DNA of 64,000 bases from Dromiciops gliroides (GCF_019393635.1 NC_057864.1:445044822-445108821), one strand, 5' to 3'; counted from the stretch's first letter, positions 32,520 to 44,976 are shown. A program made the numbers and translations. Notes: generated by a model not told the origin, from the letters alone.

Positions 32520-35120
32520 GTTAGATAATGAAAGTTAGCGCAAACTTTTTGTCTCTATTATTAGAGAATGAAATTTGGAACCTTTTTAGACTCAAGGCTT
32601 TTACAATTTTAGTTTATACAATTGTTACATATGAAACTCAGATACCAACAGAAAATTAGGAGGATGAGATTCCACTAAGGAATCTCAGAATCCTTTTTAT
32701 AAGATTCACTCCAATACAAAAATGAATCCATATAAAAATTGCCAGATTAACATTAGTTGTAACAAAAGGTTCAAGGATGATATAGAAAAATACAATGAAT
32801 GATCAATTTTAAGACAGTCCATAACAAGTAAGTTAGTTACAATAAAACATTTTCAACTTCTAGCTATGTTCAAATGAATAACCCCTCATAAAAGTGGGTG
32901 TTCTCTTTAAGATTACTGCAAAATAGACCACTCAAAACTATGCTGATATTCCTTTCCTTAACACAGAGGAATGGTGATATTAAACAACAAAATCATTCTA
33001 GTTTAAAAAATATTTGCATCAATTGCTAATTATATCATTTTGAAAGAATGAGATGCTTCAGGAACTGTATTTTACACATTTTATTTAATACTGAATCTAT
33101 TAGTTAATAAATTAATACTAGAATATCTGAATTATTATAATAAGCTGTAAGTAGCTATTTTGATTTGAATTCATTGGCCTAAGCAATAAATTGGTGCTGA
33201 AATTTGTTTTTGAAAGGCTTTGAAAAGGCCTGGAATTCACCACATACTTAAGTTTCCTCATGAACACAAAAGGGTACTTAGCAAACCTTTTGCTTTTTTG
33301 TTTTTGTTTTTGACTTTTGTTTCTTTTGCTTTCTTTTTAACTCAATTTTGTAAAGTGAATGAATTTCAAAGACTTTTCTAGTAAATACCATTCAACTCTG
33401 ATGACTTCAAAAATCTATTACCTTGACTGGACTAAGGGTAGCACAGTCATTACAACTAAGGATATAGGTGGGGCCACTGGGCCTCAGAAGCTGAAGCTAT
33501 CACAATTTTTTTTTTTAAAGAACCATGGGTTTAATGAGCCTGTTTATGTGATTATGTTTAAAAAACAAACAAAAAAACCCAATGGGTTACTGAACCCTAT
33601 TGCTTGGTTTGTAAGGCAATCAATGATTGCTGATTGAGGTTTTATTTCTTTTTGATAAATTGATTATCACTTCAATATCTGTTATTGTCATACCAGATAG
33701 AGAATTCATGTACAAGATGAGGTGGTTTACTTGCTAAAAGAAGATTATGTAATAATGTCTAATATTATCAGCCATTGACATTCATTTATCATTTATACGT
33801 CATTGTGACTGTGTATACTCTGGGTATGGTTTGGAATTATTGTATATATTACAAGTATATCCTCAGTTATGCAGCATAACACACAGTTTTACCATCATAT
33901 TGTCTTTGGTGAAATTAATATGAGATTTATGAATTATGGAAACTTATCATTTCAGAGACTAATTGCTCTTACAATGAGCTTGATGCAGGCCCTGGAGAGA
34001 ATATATGTACAATAGGAGGAGAGACAGGTCCTGAATGTATTTGGCTGTTCTCTCAGCCTTCATCGGGGCTAAAATCTCCTCCCTTTCCTTCCCACCCCCA
34101 CCCCCCACCAAGACTAATCAAATAGGTTAACTTAAAACCTACTATCTGGCCAGCCCTTTTCTGACACAGCCAAGGGGCCAAAGGAATTTGGCTTAATGCT
34201 GCTAACAGAGAGTGGCCAGTTTCACAGGAGTTAATTAAATAATTCTCAATTTGAATAGCACAAGGAGACATTTAAGCTTTTATATAATAATCACAACAAT
34301 AAATATCTTTACCATATCCAATGTTTATGGGGTATTTGATTTAATAACCCTCATTGCCCCACAAAAAAAGGGGGGTAGAATCTCTGTTTCCCCCAAGATA
34401 TTGATTATTAATTATTATTTCTCACAACAGCTAATAACTTTGCCATATTTATGTAACATTATATTTAATAAGGCCTCCCTACAGATTTATCCTGAAAGGT
34501 AGATGGACATGAATAACCAGAGGATTAGGATTATCTAACCTTATTCCTGGACTACAGCTGACTACAGATTTATTTCTAAAAACAAAAACAAAAACCTTTT
34601 CTTCTGCAATTTCTAGTTCTTGATTGAAGTCAAATCACTACACTCCAATCACCTAAGCTTGGGGCTAGATCCTGAAATCTTAAAAATACTAACACCCCAA
34701 CTCTGTTACTAATCTACTACTGATTGCCTTTTTTTTCCCCAGCAGTCTTAACAATTTAAATCCATAACCCAAAAGAATTAAGGAATTCACATCCTAACAA
34801 TATCTCTAGTACAATGAATTATTAAACTAAACTATTAGGCACTTTTCTTTATACACATTACAAGTCATATAACTGGGGTGACAGCTTAAAACCACACAGC
34901 TAACAAGTTTCCTGATACAGCATGATAATAATAATAAATTTCACTTGAAATGAGACCAGAATTAGTTCAATTACACCTAGATCTATAGTCCAAATATTAT
35001 CATATAGAACCTTAATTTATAATTTCAATGATTTGGTATTATATTTTACACAAGGGCTATTTATTCCAGGTCATATTATGGGACTTCCTGTTTTCAGCCA
35101 TTCTACTACAAAAGATAAAA
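32520..35120. other. A+T-rich block, probably fossil LTR-element interior
   Basis: Low GC and no host exon. 33090-33190 is related in inverted orientation to 36960-37075. 34373-34425 carries an LTR-end-like string shared with 36570-36623. 34346-34371 is a 26-base SINE tail remnant (AACCCTCATTGCCCCACAAA). Broken, no domain recognised. Confidence 0.4.
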
Positions 35121-35124
35121 GTGG

Positions 35125-35270
35125 TGGGGCAGCTAGGTGGCACAGTGGATAAAGCACCAGCCCTGGATTCAAGAGGACCTGAGTTCAAATCCGGCCTCAG
35201 ACACTTGACACTTACTAGCTGTGTGACCCTGGACAAGTCACTTAACTCCCATTGCCCTGCAAAAAAAAAA
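35125..35270 (+). repeat. WSINE-type SINE
   Basis: Full length, ends GCCCTGCAAAA. AAAAGTGG flanks it. Confidence 0.92.
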
Positions 35271-35274
35271 AAAA

Positions 35275-36142
35275 GTGGCAGTATAGAACAGATTTTAAGT
35301 GTAATAAATCCTATCACACTTAGAAAAATTATCATATTCTTCTCTCCCCCATAACAGAAACTGCCACATGGAATGAGAGGGGCTTAGGACACATTATATA
35401 CTCCATTTTCCTCCTAGCCCCCTATAACTTTGTCTATTAGCTTTCTAACCAAGCTACAAAACTTTCCATTCTCAATCTTTCTACTTAAAACAAAATCAAA
35501 CTTCTTCACACATTCTTACCATGCTTAAACCATCTGAAACTGACACAATGGTGCTCTAGCAACTATCCAGAGATGGTACGGGGGCTGAGAGCACATGGCC
35601 TACTGCCCACCTGCAGTGTGCACGGTGTATGTGTCCCTGATCTGTCTTGAACCTTCCATATTTTCCCTCAAGCCTTTATTTCTCTTTCCTAAGCTTTCAA
35701 ACCCATTACTCAGACTAACCTACTTTCCTTTACATTTCGACCATATCCCAGACTACGCATACTATTATTAAGCCAATGTCTTATTAAAGCCCTATTTTTC
35801 CCCCAAGTTAGGGAGTTGATTTCAACCTAGGGGATTCTTCCTGTCATAAAATTCAAGTGTTCTCTAGGAAATCAAAAAGCTAAACTCTCCAAATATATGA
35901 AGAAGTTTGTAGAACAAATCCTTAAAAAGATATCCATTAAGATGATTTTAGTAATTACAAAAACTTTTAGGAGACATGCAGTGCCTTATACAAAAGAGTG
36001 GGGTTCTGGTAAAAGCAAGGGTCAGATCACAGCTAGAGTACTAACAGGGAACTCTCCTTGTGGAGAAATTCTCCATGTGGACCCAATTGAGGGGAGCTCC
36101 TTATTAAAAATCGAGAGTGAAAAGGCTCTGATCCCTTCATGG
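35275..36142. other. A+T-rich, unassigned
   Basis: Likely part of the same fossil LTR element. The frame at 35897-36151 has no recognised domain. Confidence 0.35.
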
Positions 36143-36623
36143 TTGCCATAACTAAGATGATTAAAAATATGAGACATAGTTTCTGGGTAAATTAATCATT
36201 TCATTAATAAGATTAACAAGTTACTAATAAAATGATAGTCAATGGACATCTCTCTCTGACCAAAGACCCCATGGTAGTGGGTCACAGGGTTTTTATACCC
36301 TTGAAACAGTAAGTGGTCAATGGGTCAATTGACCCCTACACAGAGAGATTATCTATAGCCTTGGGCTATCAATTCAAAGAATGTGCTCCTCTTCAATAGG
36401 GGTGCCCTGAGTGACTCCCCACCCCCCAAAACTAACCTCTCCCCTAGACTGAGAACCTTTGATTATCTAGATAAACAGATCTGTTTGGGCCTGCCCAAGA
36501 TGAAGAGATTCAATGTAATCTTACTTTCAAGGAGAACTGGACCTTGGAGGGAGGACTCCAAGAGGGCCAGCACTGAATCCCACCCCCAACCAAGATATAG
36601 GTTATTAATAATTATTTCTTACA
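36143..36623 (-). mobile_element. Probable LTR, family C
   Basis: On the minus strand it runs from TGTAAGAAATAATTATTAAT to a CA end at TTATGGCA. It has GTATAAAAACCC as a TATA box (about 36290). A second copy of its first ~50 bases lies at 34373-34425. Boundaries are approximate and no target duplication was found. Confidence 0.55.
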
Positions 36624-36639
36624 ATACATTATCCCAAAT

Positions 36640-37690
36640 TGCATACAGAGAATAGATCAGACAATGTTTCATATAATAATATATAGTAAAAACATGTTCG
36701 GTTATTAACCACATAAATATAGGCTACTGCTCTCAGAATCTCTTTAAACAATGGGAACACCTGTAACGTGACTTAACTAGTTTGCACGCATTTCTACACA
36801 TGTTCTAATTCCAGATTAAATCACAAACATAAGTAAAATAGCAGATTTCCCATTAGGGCAACATAAGATAGTTTAGATGTTACTATTCTTCACTAACATA
36901 ATTGGAATACTTCAGAAATTGTATCTTACACATTTGACAAATTCAAGTGTTAATTTAACTCTGGCTTAGGCCAACAAATTCAAATCAAAACAGCAAGATC
37001 TTTCCTTCTCATAACTTATTACAATAATTTAGATGTTTCAGTATTAATTTAATAACCAATATGTTCAATATTGTAATAATAAAATACCACTTTGTCCTCC
37101 CTGATAATAGATGGTTGAGGGTTCCAAAAAGCCTTTCTCCTCAGTTAATAAAGTCTCATTTATCACAGTGGGTTTGGACATAATTGGTATCAATATCAAA
37201 TAATCACTGCAATAAGTTTGCTTGCAAATAAAATTTAGCAGGCCTTCTAAATCATACAAGTTTTAGTTGAGCATGTAAACAAAATATTTTTTCTTTAACA
37301 TTTCTTCCTAAAAGTACTTCTCTTTTAGAAAACAGCTTCAAATTTATCCTGATGTTAAAAAGGAATAATCACCAAACCTTCATGAGATAAAATACTTTTA
37401 AAATGACAAATATCTCTCTCATTTGATCCTTAAGGCAAAAATAAATCTTTAAAATTGGAATTTATCACACTGATTTGGTGCAAAACATCTTCAAGTAACA
37501 GCAGTAAATTCCAAATGCACAATCACAAAATGAATTCCTAATTACCACAAATTCCTAAATACCAGCTCCTTCTCATCAAAAGGTATTTGCTATAGGGAGG
37601 AGTTTCGGTTTTTTCTTTAAGCCAAGAAAAAAAAATACCCAATTAATTAGCCTTTACAAATTTTACCAGGTCTTTACAAATTTTTCTCAC
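36640..37690. other. A+T-rich block, probably fossil element
   Basis: No gene. Contains the second arm (36960-37075) of the long inverted similarity with 33090-33190. Confidence 0.4.
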
Positions 37691-38466
37691 TATCTTTTTC
37701 TTTCCTTTGTCTTTAAATATATCACTAGACCAAGATGGCAGAAGAATGGCAGTGACTCACCTGAGCTCTCCCCAAGACCCCTCTAAATACCCTCAGATAA
37801 TGCCATAAAAAAATCCCTGGAGCAGTAGAACCCACAAAGACAGGATGAAATAATTTTCCAGACAAAGACAACTTAGAAGGTCAGCAGGAAAGGTCTGTCA
37901 CACCAGGGTGAGAGTGGAGTGCAAGTCCAGCAGAGGCCATGCCAGAGCACACCCAGTCAGTGCAGACCCAACCCCAGCAAACCAGGAGCAGGCTTTGGGA
38001 GCCAATGAATCAGCAGCACCAGCAACTGCTTCCAGAAGTTGGCCCAAGGAGGGTAAGGGCGTCAAACAATTGGCTAGGAGGTTACGGGGTCTTTCTGCTA
38101 GCATTGAGGCAGAATGGAGGGGATCTGGGCAAGTCATCAGGAAGCTCTAGGCCAGAGATGAGCAACTGAGGCCCCTTGATCCTGGCTCAGCAAGCTGGTG
38201 GCGCAGCAGACCAGTGGTGAGATCCACCGGCACCAGCTGAGAGGGCAGGCTGCCAGCTAGAGGGACACCCATAGGACAGGTGTGACCAAGCCTGGCCATC
38301 CCAACGCCCCAGGAGCAAGGGCAGGGAGCAAGCCTAAGGTGGTGAGAAATCCAGAAGCCATAGAGGCCTCAGAGGAGAAAGCCAGTGACATAGCCCTTAT
38401 CCCCCAGCACAAGAATCTTGAAACAGTGACCCTGGTGCCCCAGAAGCAGACCTCAACTTTTTGTTG

Positions 38467-38623
38467 TTGTTTTTTTTTTTTTTTTTTAGTGAGGCAATTG
38501 GGGTTAAGTGACTTGCCCAGGGTCACACAGCTAGTAAGTGTCAAGTGTCTGAGGCCGGATTTGAACTCAGGACCTCCTGACTCCAGGGCCGGTGCTCTAT
38601 CCACTGCGCCATCTAGCTGCCCC
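38467..38623 (-). repeat. WSINE-type SINE, left arm of a head-to-head pair
   Basis: Full length, T-run on the left, GCCCC head on the right. About 32 bases separate it from the opposite copy at 38656. Confidence 0.93.
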
Positions 38624-38655
38624 ATAGCTTGTTTTTTTTTTTAAAGTTGAGGTCT

Positions 38656-38811
38656 GGGGCAGCTAGATGACGCAGTGGATAGAGCACCGGCCCTGGAGTC
38701 AGGAGGTCCTGAGTTCAAATCCGGCCTCAGACACTTGACACTTACTAGCTGTGTGACCCTGGGCAAGTCACTTAACCCTAATTGCCCTGCAAAAAAAAAA
38801 AAAAAAAAAGG
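38656..38811 (+). repeat. WSINE-type SINE, right arm of a head-to-head pair
   Basis: Full length, ends GCCCTGCAAAA and a run of about 20 A. Confidence 0.93.
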
Positions 38812-39249
38812 AGGGCAGAAGTAGGAGAGGAAAGGGGAAAGAAAAGGGAGGGGGGCTAATAAAAGAGGGCAGAGAGACATCCTAACATAGTAACAGCAAC
38901 ACTGTGTGATGATCAACCATGATTAATTTAGCTCTTCTCAGCAGTACAATGATCCATGTCAATTCCAAAAGCTTCATGATGGAAAATGCTCTCCACATGC
39001 ATAGAAAGAACTATGGAGTCTGAATGCAGATCAAGACATAGTATTTTCACTTTCCTTTTTCCTTTTTTGTTTCTTCTTTCTTGTGGTTTTTCCATTTTGT
39101 TATCATTCTTCTTTCACAACATGACTAAAGTGGAGATATATTTAACATGATTGTATATACCCATATCACACAGCTTGCTGCCTTATGATGGGGAGAAGAA
39201 AAATTTAGAACTCAAAATCTTACAAAAATGAATGTTAAAAACCATTTAC

Positions 39250-39662
39250 GGGCTCACTGAGCTGCTAGGCTCTGGAGGTGAAGAGGAGGGAGAAAGGCAG
39301 GGGAAGGGAGGCAACCAAAGAGGAGGGATGGGGATGAGGAAGGAGGAGGGGACCTGGGGGCAGGGGAGGCTGTGCGAGTTCCAAAGAAAGAGGCTGAGCC
39401 CAGCAGAGGTGGGGTGGGGTAAGGGGTAAGGGGTAAGGAGAGCAGCCTTCGAAGTCCAGTTCCAGAATTAAGGCTAGTTCCACTAGGCCGAGTCCAAGGG
39501 ATTCGGAGCTGAGCTGGATGGGGAGGAGAGCATGGGTCCCAAGCACCCGAGGGGCACAGATTGGAGGACTGAGATCCACTATTAAAGTCTCTACGTCCTG
39601 AGTGTCCACGAGACCCATCCCCACCCTACCCCATAAGAAACATCCCATACAAACCCCCCCCC
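39250..39662. other. 413-bp unexplained insertion in the L1 3' end
   Basis: The L1 tail is interrupted after AAAACCATTTAC (39238-39249) and resumes after AAAACCCATTTAC (39663-39675). The insert is purine-rich and GC-rich, contains ATTAAAGTCTC (about 39580), and ends in an A/C-rich run. Its duplication length fits L1-driven insertion, but there is no proper poly(A). It could be a partial retrocopy of an mRNA 3' region. Source not recognised. Confidence 0.6.
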
Positions 39663-39739
39663 AAAACCCATTTACAATGTATTTGGGGGAAAATAATGTA
39701 AAAAATAAAAAAAGAAGAAGAAGAAATATCTTTTGTTCT

Positions 39740-40790
39740 CAGGAAAAGGAGGTGAAAGTCATGTACCTCTTATTCCGAGGCACCAGCTTGAACACAAAGA
39801 ATAGTAACAATTTGTTATGGGAGCAATTAGCTTGCTAATGGCTCCCCTGGTGCTGATTGTGGCTCACTTCTTAGTGAAGCTTGGTGATGGTGAAAGCTAA
39901 TTCTTCCAGAGCCACTCCATGGATGAAAACAGTTCAAACTTGTGAGGTAGCTGGTCTCAATGTATTCAAAGTGCAATTAAAAAAAAAAGTCCAGATCCTT
40001 CTCAAGTTTTTTTCTTTTAAGAAGTTCTACCTAGGGAAAAAAAAAAAGAAAAAGAAAGAAGTTATAGCTAGAAAACTGCCACTGGTTTAGCAGTAACACA
40101 TTTTCCCACAGAGAAAATACTCAAACAGTAGGCAATATCTTTCCAAAGATTATTTCCATCCACTTACAGGTGTTGGAGCTCATCTTTTGTTCCATAACCC
40201 TACAAAATACAAGTTTACATAAATAACTTCCAAAACTAAATTCAACTAATTTAACCAACATATATTCAACACCTGCTGTATGCACATCCCTCTGTTAGAC
40301 TCCAGAAGCTTTGAGTACCAGGCAAAAGGGTTTGGACTTTACTTAACAGACGACAGGGACCCACCATTCTTCAATCTGTGCTACAAAGTCACATTTTCTT
40401 ATCTAACGAAAGTGAATCCTTTTATAATAAATGAAATTTGATTGAACAAACATTAGTAAGTGTCTCCTTTGTGTTAGACATGATGCTAGGATCTGGGGAT
40501 ATCTCTTGGGATGGAGGGAGACACAAAGATGAATAAATACATAGCATCGTTAGGAGGGAGAGGGGAAGAGGAAAGGCTCCCCAGAACAGGTGGCACCTAA
40601 GCAGATTCTTGCAGGAATCCAGGGATTCTAAGAGGGGATCTCTAGTTTGTTGTAATGGAATTTTGCTCAGACACATTCATTAATTTAAAACATTGCTTGC
40701 TAGCCCATAGGCCTCCAATTGAAACAGAGCAGATGACAGCCTCTCTATGAGGATTTAGCAAATGAAAATAAGTGCTTTGAACCTTGGTAA
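39740..40790. other. No gene; old repeat scraps
   Basis: 40250-40520 has phrases of old therian repeats (CAACACCTGCTGTATGCAC, TGTGTTAGACATGATGCTAG). Frames at 40422-40842 are antisense artefacts. Confidence 0.45.
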
Positions 40791-40803
40791 GGAAAGGAAG
40801 GAG

Positions 40804-40987
40804 GGGCAGTGAGGTGGCACAGTGGATAAAGCACCAACCCAAGTTTCAAGAGGACCTGAGTTCAAATCTGGCCTCAGACACTTGACACTTACTAACTGTG
40901 TAACCCTGGGCTGACAAGTCACTTAACCCTCACTGCCCCATAAATAAACAAACAAAAAACTATTTTTTTTAAAAAAAGCCTTTTCTA
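40804..40987 (+). repeat. WSINE-type SINE
   Basis: Full length with a small internal duplication near GGGCTGACAAGTCAC. AGGAAAGGAAGGAG flanks both sides. Confidence 0.92.
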
Positions 40988-41185
40988 GGAAAGGAAGGAG
41001 ATTCTAAACCCACACCATTCCCAAATTTTCCTTCCTTTAAATTCCTGAATATTTCTGGTATGCTGTTGAATGGGTGAATGGAAGCCTGAGAAGAATTGGT
41101 TATAATTTGTTGTATATAGCAGAGAATAAATGGGAATTGGTGTCAGGTGGCCAGGTTTGGGGGCTTGGTTCTATCATTCATTATT

Positions 41186-41337
41186 TTATTTTATTTTTTT
41201 TAGTGAGGCATTTGGGGTTAAGTGACTTGCCCAGGGTCACACAGCTAGTAAGTGTTAAGTGTCTGAGGCCGGGTTTGAACTCAGGTACTCCTGACTCCAG
41301 GGCTGGTGCTCTATCCACTGCGCCACCTAGCTGCCCC
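41186..41337 (-). repeat. WSINE-type SINE
   Basis: Full length. TCTATCATTCATTATT is duplicated exactly. Confidence 0.94.
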
Positions 41338-41354
41338 TCTATCATTCATTATTA

Positions 41355-41620
41355 CTATTACTAATAATAATAGCTAACATTTATATAGTTCTTTAAGGTT
41401 TACAAAGTGCTTTACAAATATCGTCTCATTTTATCCTCACAACAACCCTGGGAGATAGTTGCCATTACTATCTCCATTTTATAGATGAGGAAACTGAGGC
41501 AGGCAGAGGTTAAGTGACTTACCTAGGCTCACACAGCTACTTAATGTCTGAGGATGGATTTGAATTCAAGTCTTCCTGACCCTGGTTCCAGTATTCTCTG
41601 CACTATGCCATTTCATTGGC
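41355..41620 (-). repeat. MIR-class SINE, long copy
   Basis: AATAATAGCTAACATTTATA, CTTTACAAATATCGTCTCAT, ATAGATGAGGAAACTGAGGC: nearly the whole MIR in reverse order. Confidence 0.85.
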
Positions 41621-41866
41621 TAGCCATGTGAAGCAGGTTATTTCATATCCCTAAGCCTCAGTTTCCTTATCTGTAAAACAGAGTAATGGTACTTGTGCTT
41701 CCTACTTCACAAGGTAGTCATGCAGAAAGGATGTGACAAACAACAGAATTCTATGTAATTGGAAATTACCATTTGGAGGAAGCAAAGGACCAGATTTGGA
41801 AGCTGAGGACCTGGGTCTGAATCTGAGGATGGAGAGAGAAGTAGGATAAGACGAGTAGGAAGGTGG

Positions 41867-42016
41867 CGGCAGCTAGGTGGCGCTGCAGTGGATAAAGCAT
41901 CGGCCCTGGATTCAGGAGGACCTGAGTTCAAATCCAGCATCAGACACTTGACACTTACTAGCTGTGTGACCCTGGGCAAGTCACTTAACCCCAATTGCCC
42001 CACAAAAAAAAAAAAA
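41867..42016 (+). repeat. WSINE-type SINE
   Basis: Head GGCAGCTAGGTGGCGCTGCA carries a small tandem duplication. AGTAGGAAGG flanks it. It sits inside the old repeat at 41800-43150. Confidence 0.92.
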
Positions 42017-42019
42017 GAG

Positions 42020-43150
42020 TAGGAAGGCACCAAGTTATAATGGGCTTTAAAAGCCAAATGGAAGATTTTCTATCTGATGCTTGAAGCAATAGGGGGCCGT
42101 TGTAGATGACTAAATAAGGGGAAGATAAGAGAAGTATTATGCTTTAGGAAGATCAATTTGAAAGCTGAGAAGAGGATGGACTTCAGTTGGGAGAGACCTG
42201 AGGCAGGAAAACCACCCAGCCGACTACTGCAATAGTGTAGGCACAATGTAATGAGAAAAGGGGCCAATGAGAGATGAGTAGGGTAAAATTAACAAATCTT
42301 GGCAACAGATTGGATATGAAGGGTGAGAGAAAATGAAGAATTGAGGATGACACCTAGGTAGTGAGCCCAGATGTCTGAGGAGACAGTAGTGCCCTGGACA
42401 GGAATAGAGAAGTTAAGAAGATGGGAGGGTGAGATGATAATGAATTCAATTTTGGATCTCTTGAGTTTAAGATATCTATGGACACATTCAGTTCAAGATG
42501 TCCAATAGGCAGTTGGAGATATAATACCGGTGTCCAGGTGAAACCATAGCACCAGATAAATAAATCTGAGAATCAGCTACATATAGAAGATAAGTAAATC
42601 CATGGGAACTGATGAGACCCCCAAGCAAAATAGCCTAGTGGAAAAAGAGATTGGGCTCAGGGCAGAGCCTCTGGGCATACCCATCTCTAGTGGGAATGAC
42701 CCGGATGAAGGTCCAGCAAAGGAAACTGAGAAGGAACAGTGAGACAGAAGAAAAATCCAGAAAGAAGAGAGATTGGGGAAGAAGGTGACTGACAATGTCA
42801 AAGGTTGCAAAAAGGGCAAGAAGGAGGAGAACTGAGGAAAAGATAATAGATTTAGCGATTTGGGGATCATTGGTAACTTTGGAGAGAGTGCTTTAGGTCA
42901 AATGATGAAGCTAGAAGCCAGACTGCAGAGAGTTAATTAGAAAAAAGGAAGCAAAAGCCCCCATTATAGACCACTTTCTCAAGAAGTTTAGTCATTTAAA
43001 GGAGGAAAGATACAGGATGACAGCTAGTGTGCATGGATGGATCAAGCACTTTTTTTTTTTTCGAGGATGGGGAGACATAAGTTAGATGGAGAACTTGGAG
43101 ATTAGAGTGACTGAGGGAATATCAATAAGCATGTTGAAGTATGAGGACAG
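42020..43150 (+). repeat. Long old therian interspersed repeat
   Basis: TTATAATGGGCTTTAAAAGC, CTGCAATAGTGTAGGCACAA, CCAATAGGCAGTTGGAGATA and GGGCAGAGCCTCTGGGCATA in this order. I recognise the wording as an ancient repeat seen across therians but cannot name the family. Confidence 0.55.
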
Positions 43151-43159
43151 GAGTAAGGG

Positions 43160-43725
43160 AGGAGAGAAAGACTGTGAGTCAAGGTACCAAATTCATTGAG
43201 GAAAGAAGAGTAACCTGGATAAAGTTGAGTGTGGCTATCAATGTCCTAGCAAGACTAGGGTGTGCTGAGGAAGTGGCCGGAGTAAGATCTAAGAACAGAA
43301 GACCCATACTTGTAGAGTTTCACAAGAAGTCTCCAGAAGAGCTAAGAACAAGAATTTATAAAGGTGTGAGATTTCACTTCCAACAAGTATGGAGAATAGG
43401 GAAGCCTCAGCTATGACCCATATAGAAAGCAGAATGTCTGGATTTCTGTCATGGTCAAAGGACAGTTATTAATACTCAAAGAGAAGGCCAATGCTACTCA
43501 CAGGAGGGAAAGAAAAGGAGCTTTAAGTGTCAGAGAGAATGAAGTGTTCCTCTAAAAAAAAAGAAAAAAGAAGAAGGCTTTCAGTGGGGATCAAGGAAGA
43601 TGAGTCACTTCACTCACCCATTTAAAGCTTGGTTTTCTCTGGAGTAAAATATGGGGGTGTTGGACTAGCAGATCTCTAAGTTTCCTTCCAGGCTTAGCAG
43701 TCTATGAGCCAATGAGCACAACCGA
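43160..43725. other. No feature recognised
   Basis: No exon-like frame. The 43141-43416 frame is a continuation of old repeat sequence. Confidence 0.4.
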
Positions 43726-43726
43726 C

Positions 43727-43727
<1 letters not shown>

Positions 43728-43761
<34 letters not shown>

Positions 43762-43793
43762 CTCTTCATTCATTCTTTTTTTTTTTTTTTTTA
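43728..43793. repeat. (CTTT)n microsatellite and T-run
   Basis: About eight CTTT units, then CATTCATTC and a run of 18 T. Confidence 0.95.
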
Positions 43794-44034
43794 CAACCGA
43801 CTCTAGAATTCAGTACTGGCAACAGACACATACATTCTGTTTCTCATTGGGCATGCTGGGTAGTTGGAAAATGGAGGGTTTTAATCTTAGTTTCTATCCA
43901 TTTCCTTGCCCAAACTGGGGGCCTGAATAAGCAGTGAAATGATCACAGAATGGGATGAAGACTTGGAGGATCCGCAGAGAATAGAATCATCAGCCTCTAG
44001 TTAACAAAGAATTGTCTTCGTCTACCCATGTACA

Positions 44035-44235
44035 GACACTTTCACACTTGACTCTTACAACAGCCCTATGAGGTAAATATCACAGCGGTTATTAGCAGTT
44101 TACAGATGAACACATTGAGGGCCATTTAGATTAACTACTTTGACCATAGTCACACAGCTAGTGTGTGTGTCAGAGGTGGGATTTGAATCCGGTTCTGCGC
44201 CTCTAAGTCCAGTGCTCTTACCACTATACCAAGGT
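44035..44235 (-). repeat. MIR-class SINE
   Basis: CTCTTACAACAGCCCTATGA, GTCACACAGCTAGTGTGTGT, then a MIR head-like end. Confidence 0.75.
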
Positions 44236-44345
44236 AGGTCTCTACTAGCATTATTATTGCCCTATCTGTTGGTATCTACGATTTCTTTTGTGTAGAGGGC
44301 TCCTACAATCAATGAGATCAAATGAGATAATATTTGTAAAGCACT

Positions 44346-44580
44346 TAAGGCAGCTAGGTGGCACAATGGATAGAATACTGAAACTGGAATCATGAAAACC
44401 TGAGTTCAAATCCAGCCTCAGACACCTACTAGTTGTGAGACTCTGGGTAAGTCACATAACTTCCACCTGCCTTAACTGTAAAATGGGGATGATAACTGCT
44501 TGTTGTGAGGATCAAATGATATAATATTTGGAAAATGCTTAGCAGTAGTGCCTGGAATTAGTAGGTGCCATATAAATGCT
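44346..44580 (+). repeat. tRNA-headed MIR-type SINE
   Basis: Head GGCAGCTAGGTGGCACAATG, B box GTTCAAATCC, then GAGGATCAAATGATATAATA and the L2-type tail AGGTGCCATATAAATGC. Confidence 0.85.
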
Positions 44581-44719
44581 TGTTCACTTCTCCCACTTAG
44601 CACACAGCAGGCACTTAATAACTGCTTGTTCTCTACTTTCTGTCCTGATGTAAAACTTCCTCTACTGATAAAGATCAGCAGGAGCTTGACAAAATAAATA
44701 GTTTTTGATAAGTAAGAGG

Positions 44720-44976
44720 TGTTAAGGGCTAAAATTCTAGCTAAACTGTCAAAAGGCCTAGATTCCTATCTATTAAAGGGAGAGCACATTTCTCGCTCCC
44801 TTCTCCACCAGAGTCCAGAGGAAAGAGAGCGAGACTGAGCGCCAGTCTCTTCCTTCCTCCTCCCACTAGCCCGCGTCACTTCCTGACTCCTGGTCTTGCC
44901 CTCAAAGACCTTCCCTTCATGGGCAGAACTCCTCTACAGTAAGTATCCAGCAGGTGGCGTTATTCCAATCGTTACA
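44720..44976 (-). mobile_element. 3' LTR of the family B element
   Basis: 257 bases. The part it shares with the 5' LTR (AAAGGCCTAGATTCC onward) reads the same by eye. It is shorter than its partner. Confidence 0.9.

Larger units (their letters stand above)
37727..39710 (+). mobile_element. L1 with 5' end joined to 3' end
   Basis: Starts CAAGATGGCAGAAGAATGGC, then CACCTGAGCTCTCCCCAAGA: the marsupial L1 5' leader, GC-richer than its surroundings (to about 38455). After two SINEs it resumes at about 38880 with 3'-end sequence (GTGATGATCAACCATGATTA, GGAAAATGCTCTCCACATGC) and ends near 39710 in an A-rich tail. ORF1 and ORF2 are absent, so it is internally deleted. Confidence 0.75.

Noticed and set aside
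39265-39648. 127-residue minus frame in the 413-bp insert
   Set aside because: Pro/Leu-rich composition from a purine-rich tract; no domain. The insert itself is kept as a finding.
44346-44580. Calling this a WSINE
   Set aside because: The head is alike, but the tail is MIR/L2 type, so it is a different SINE class.
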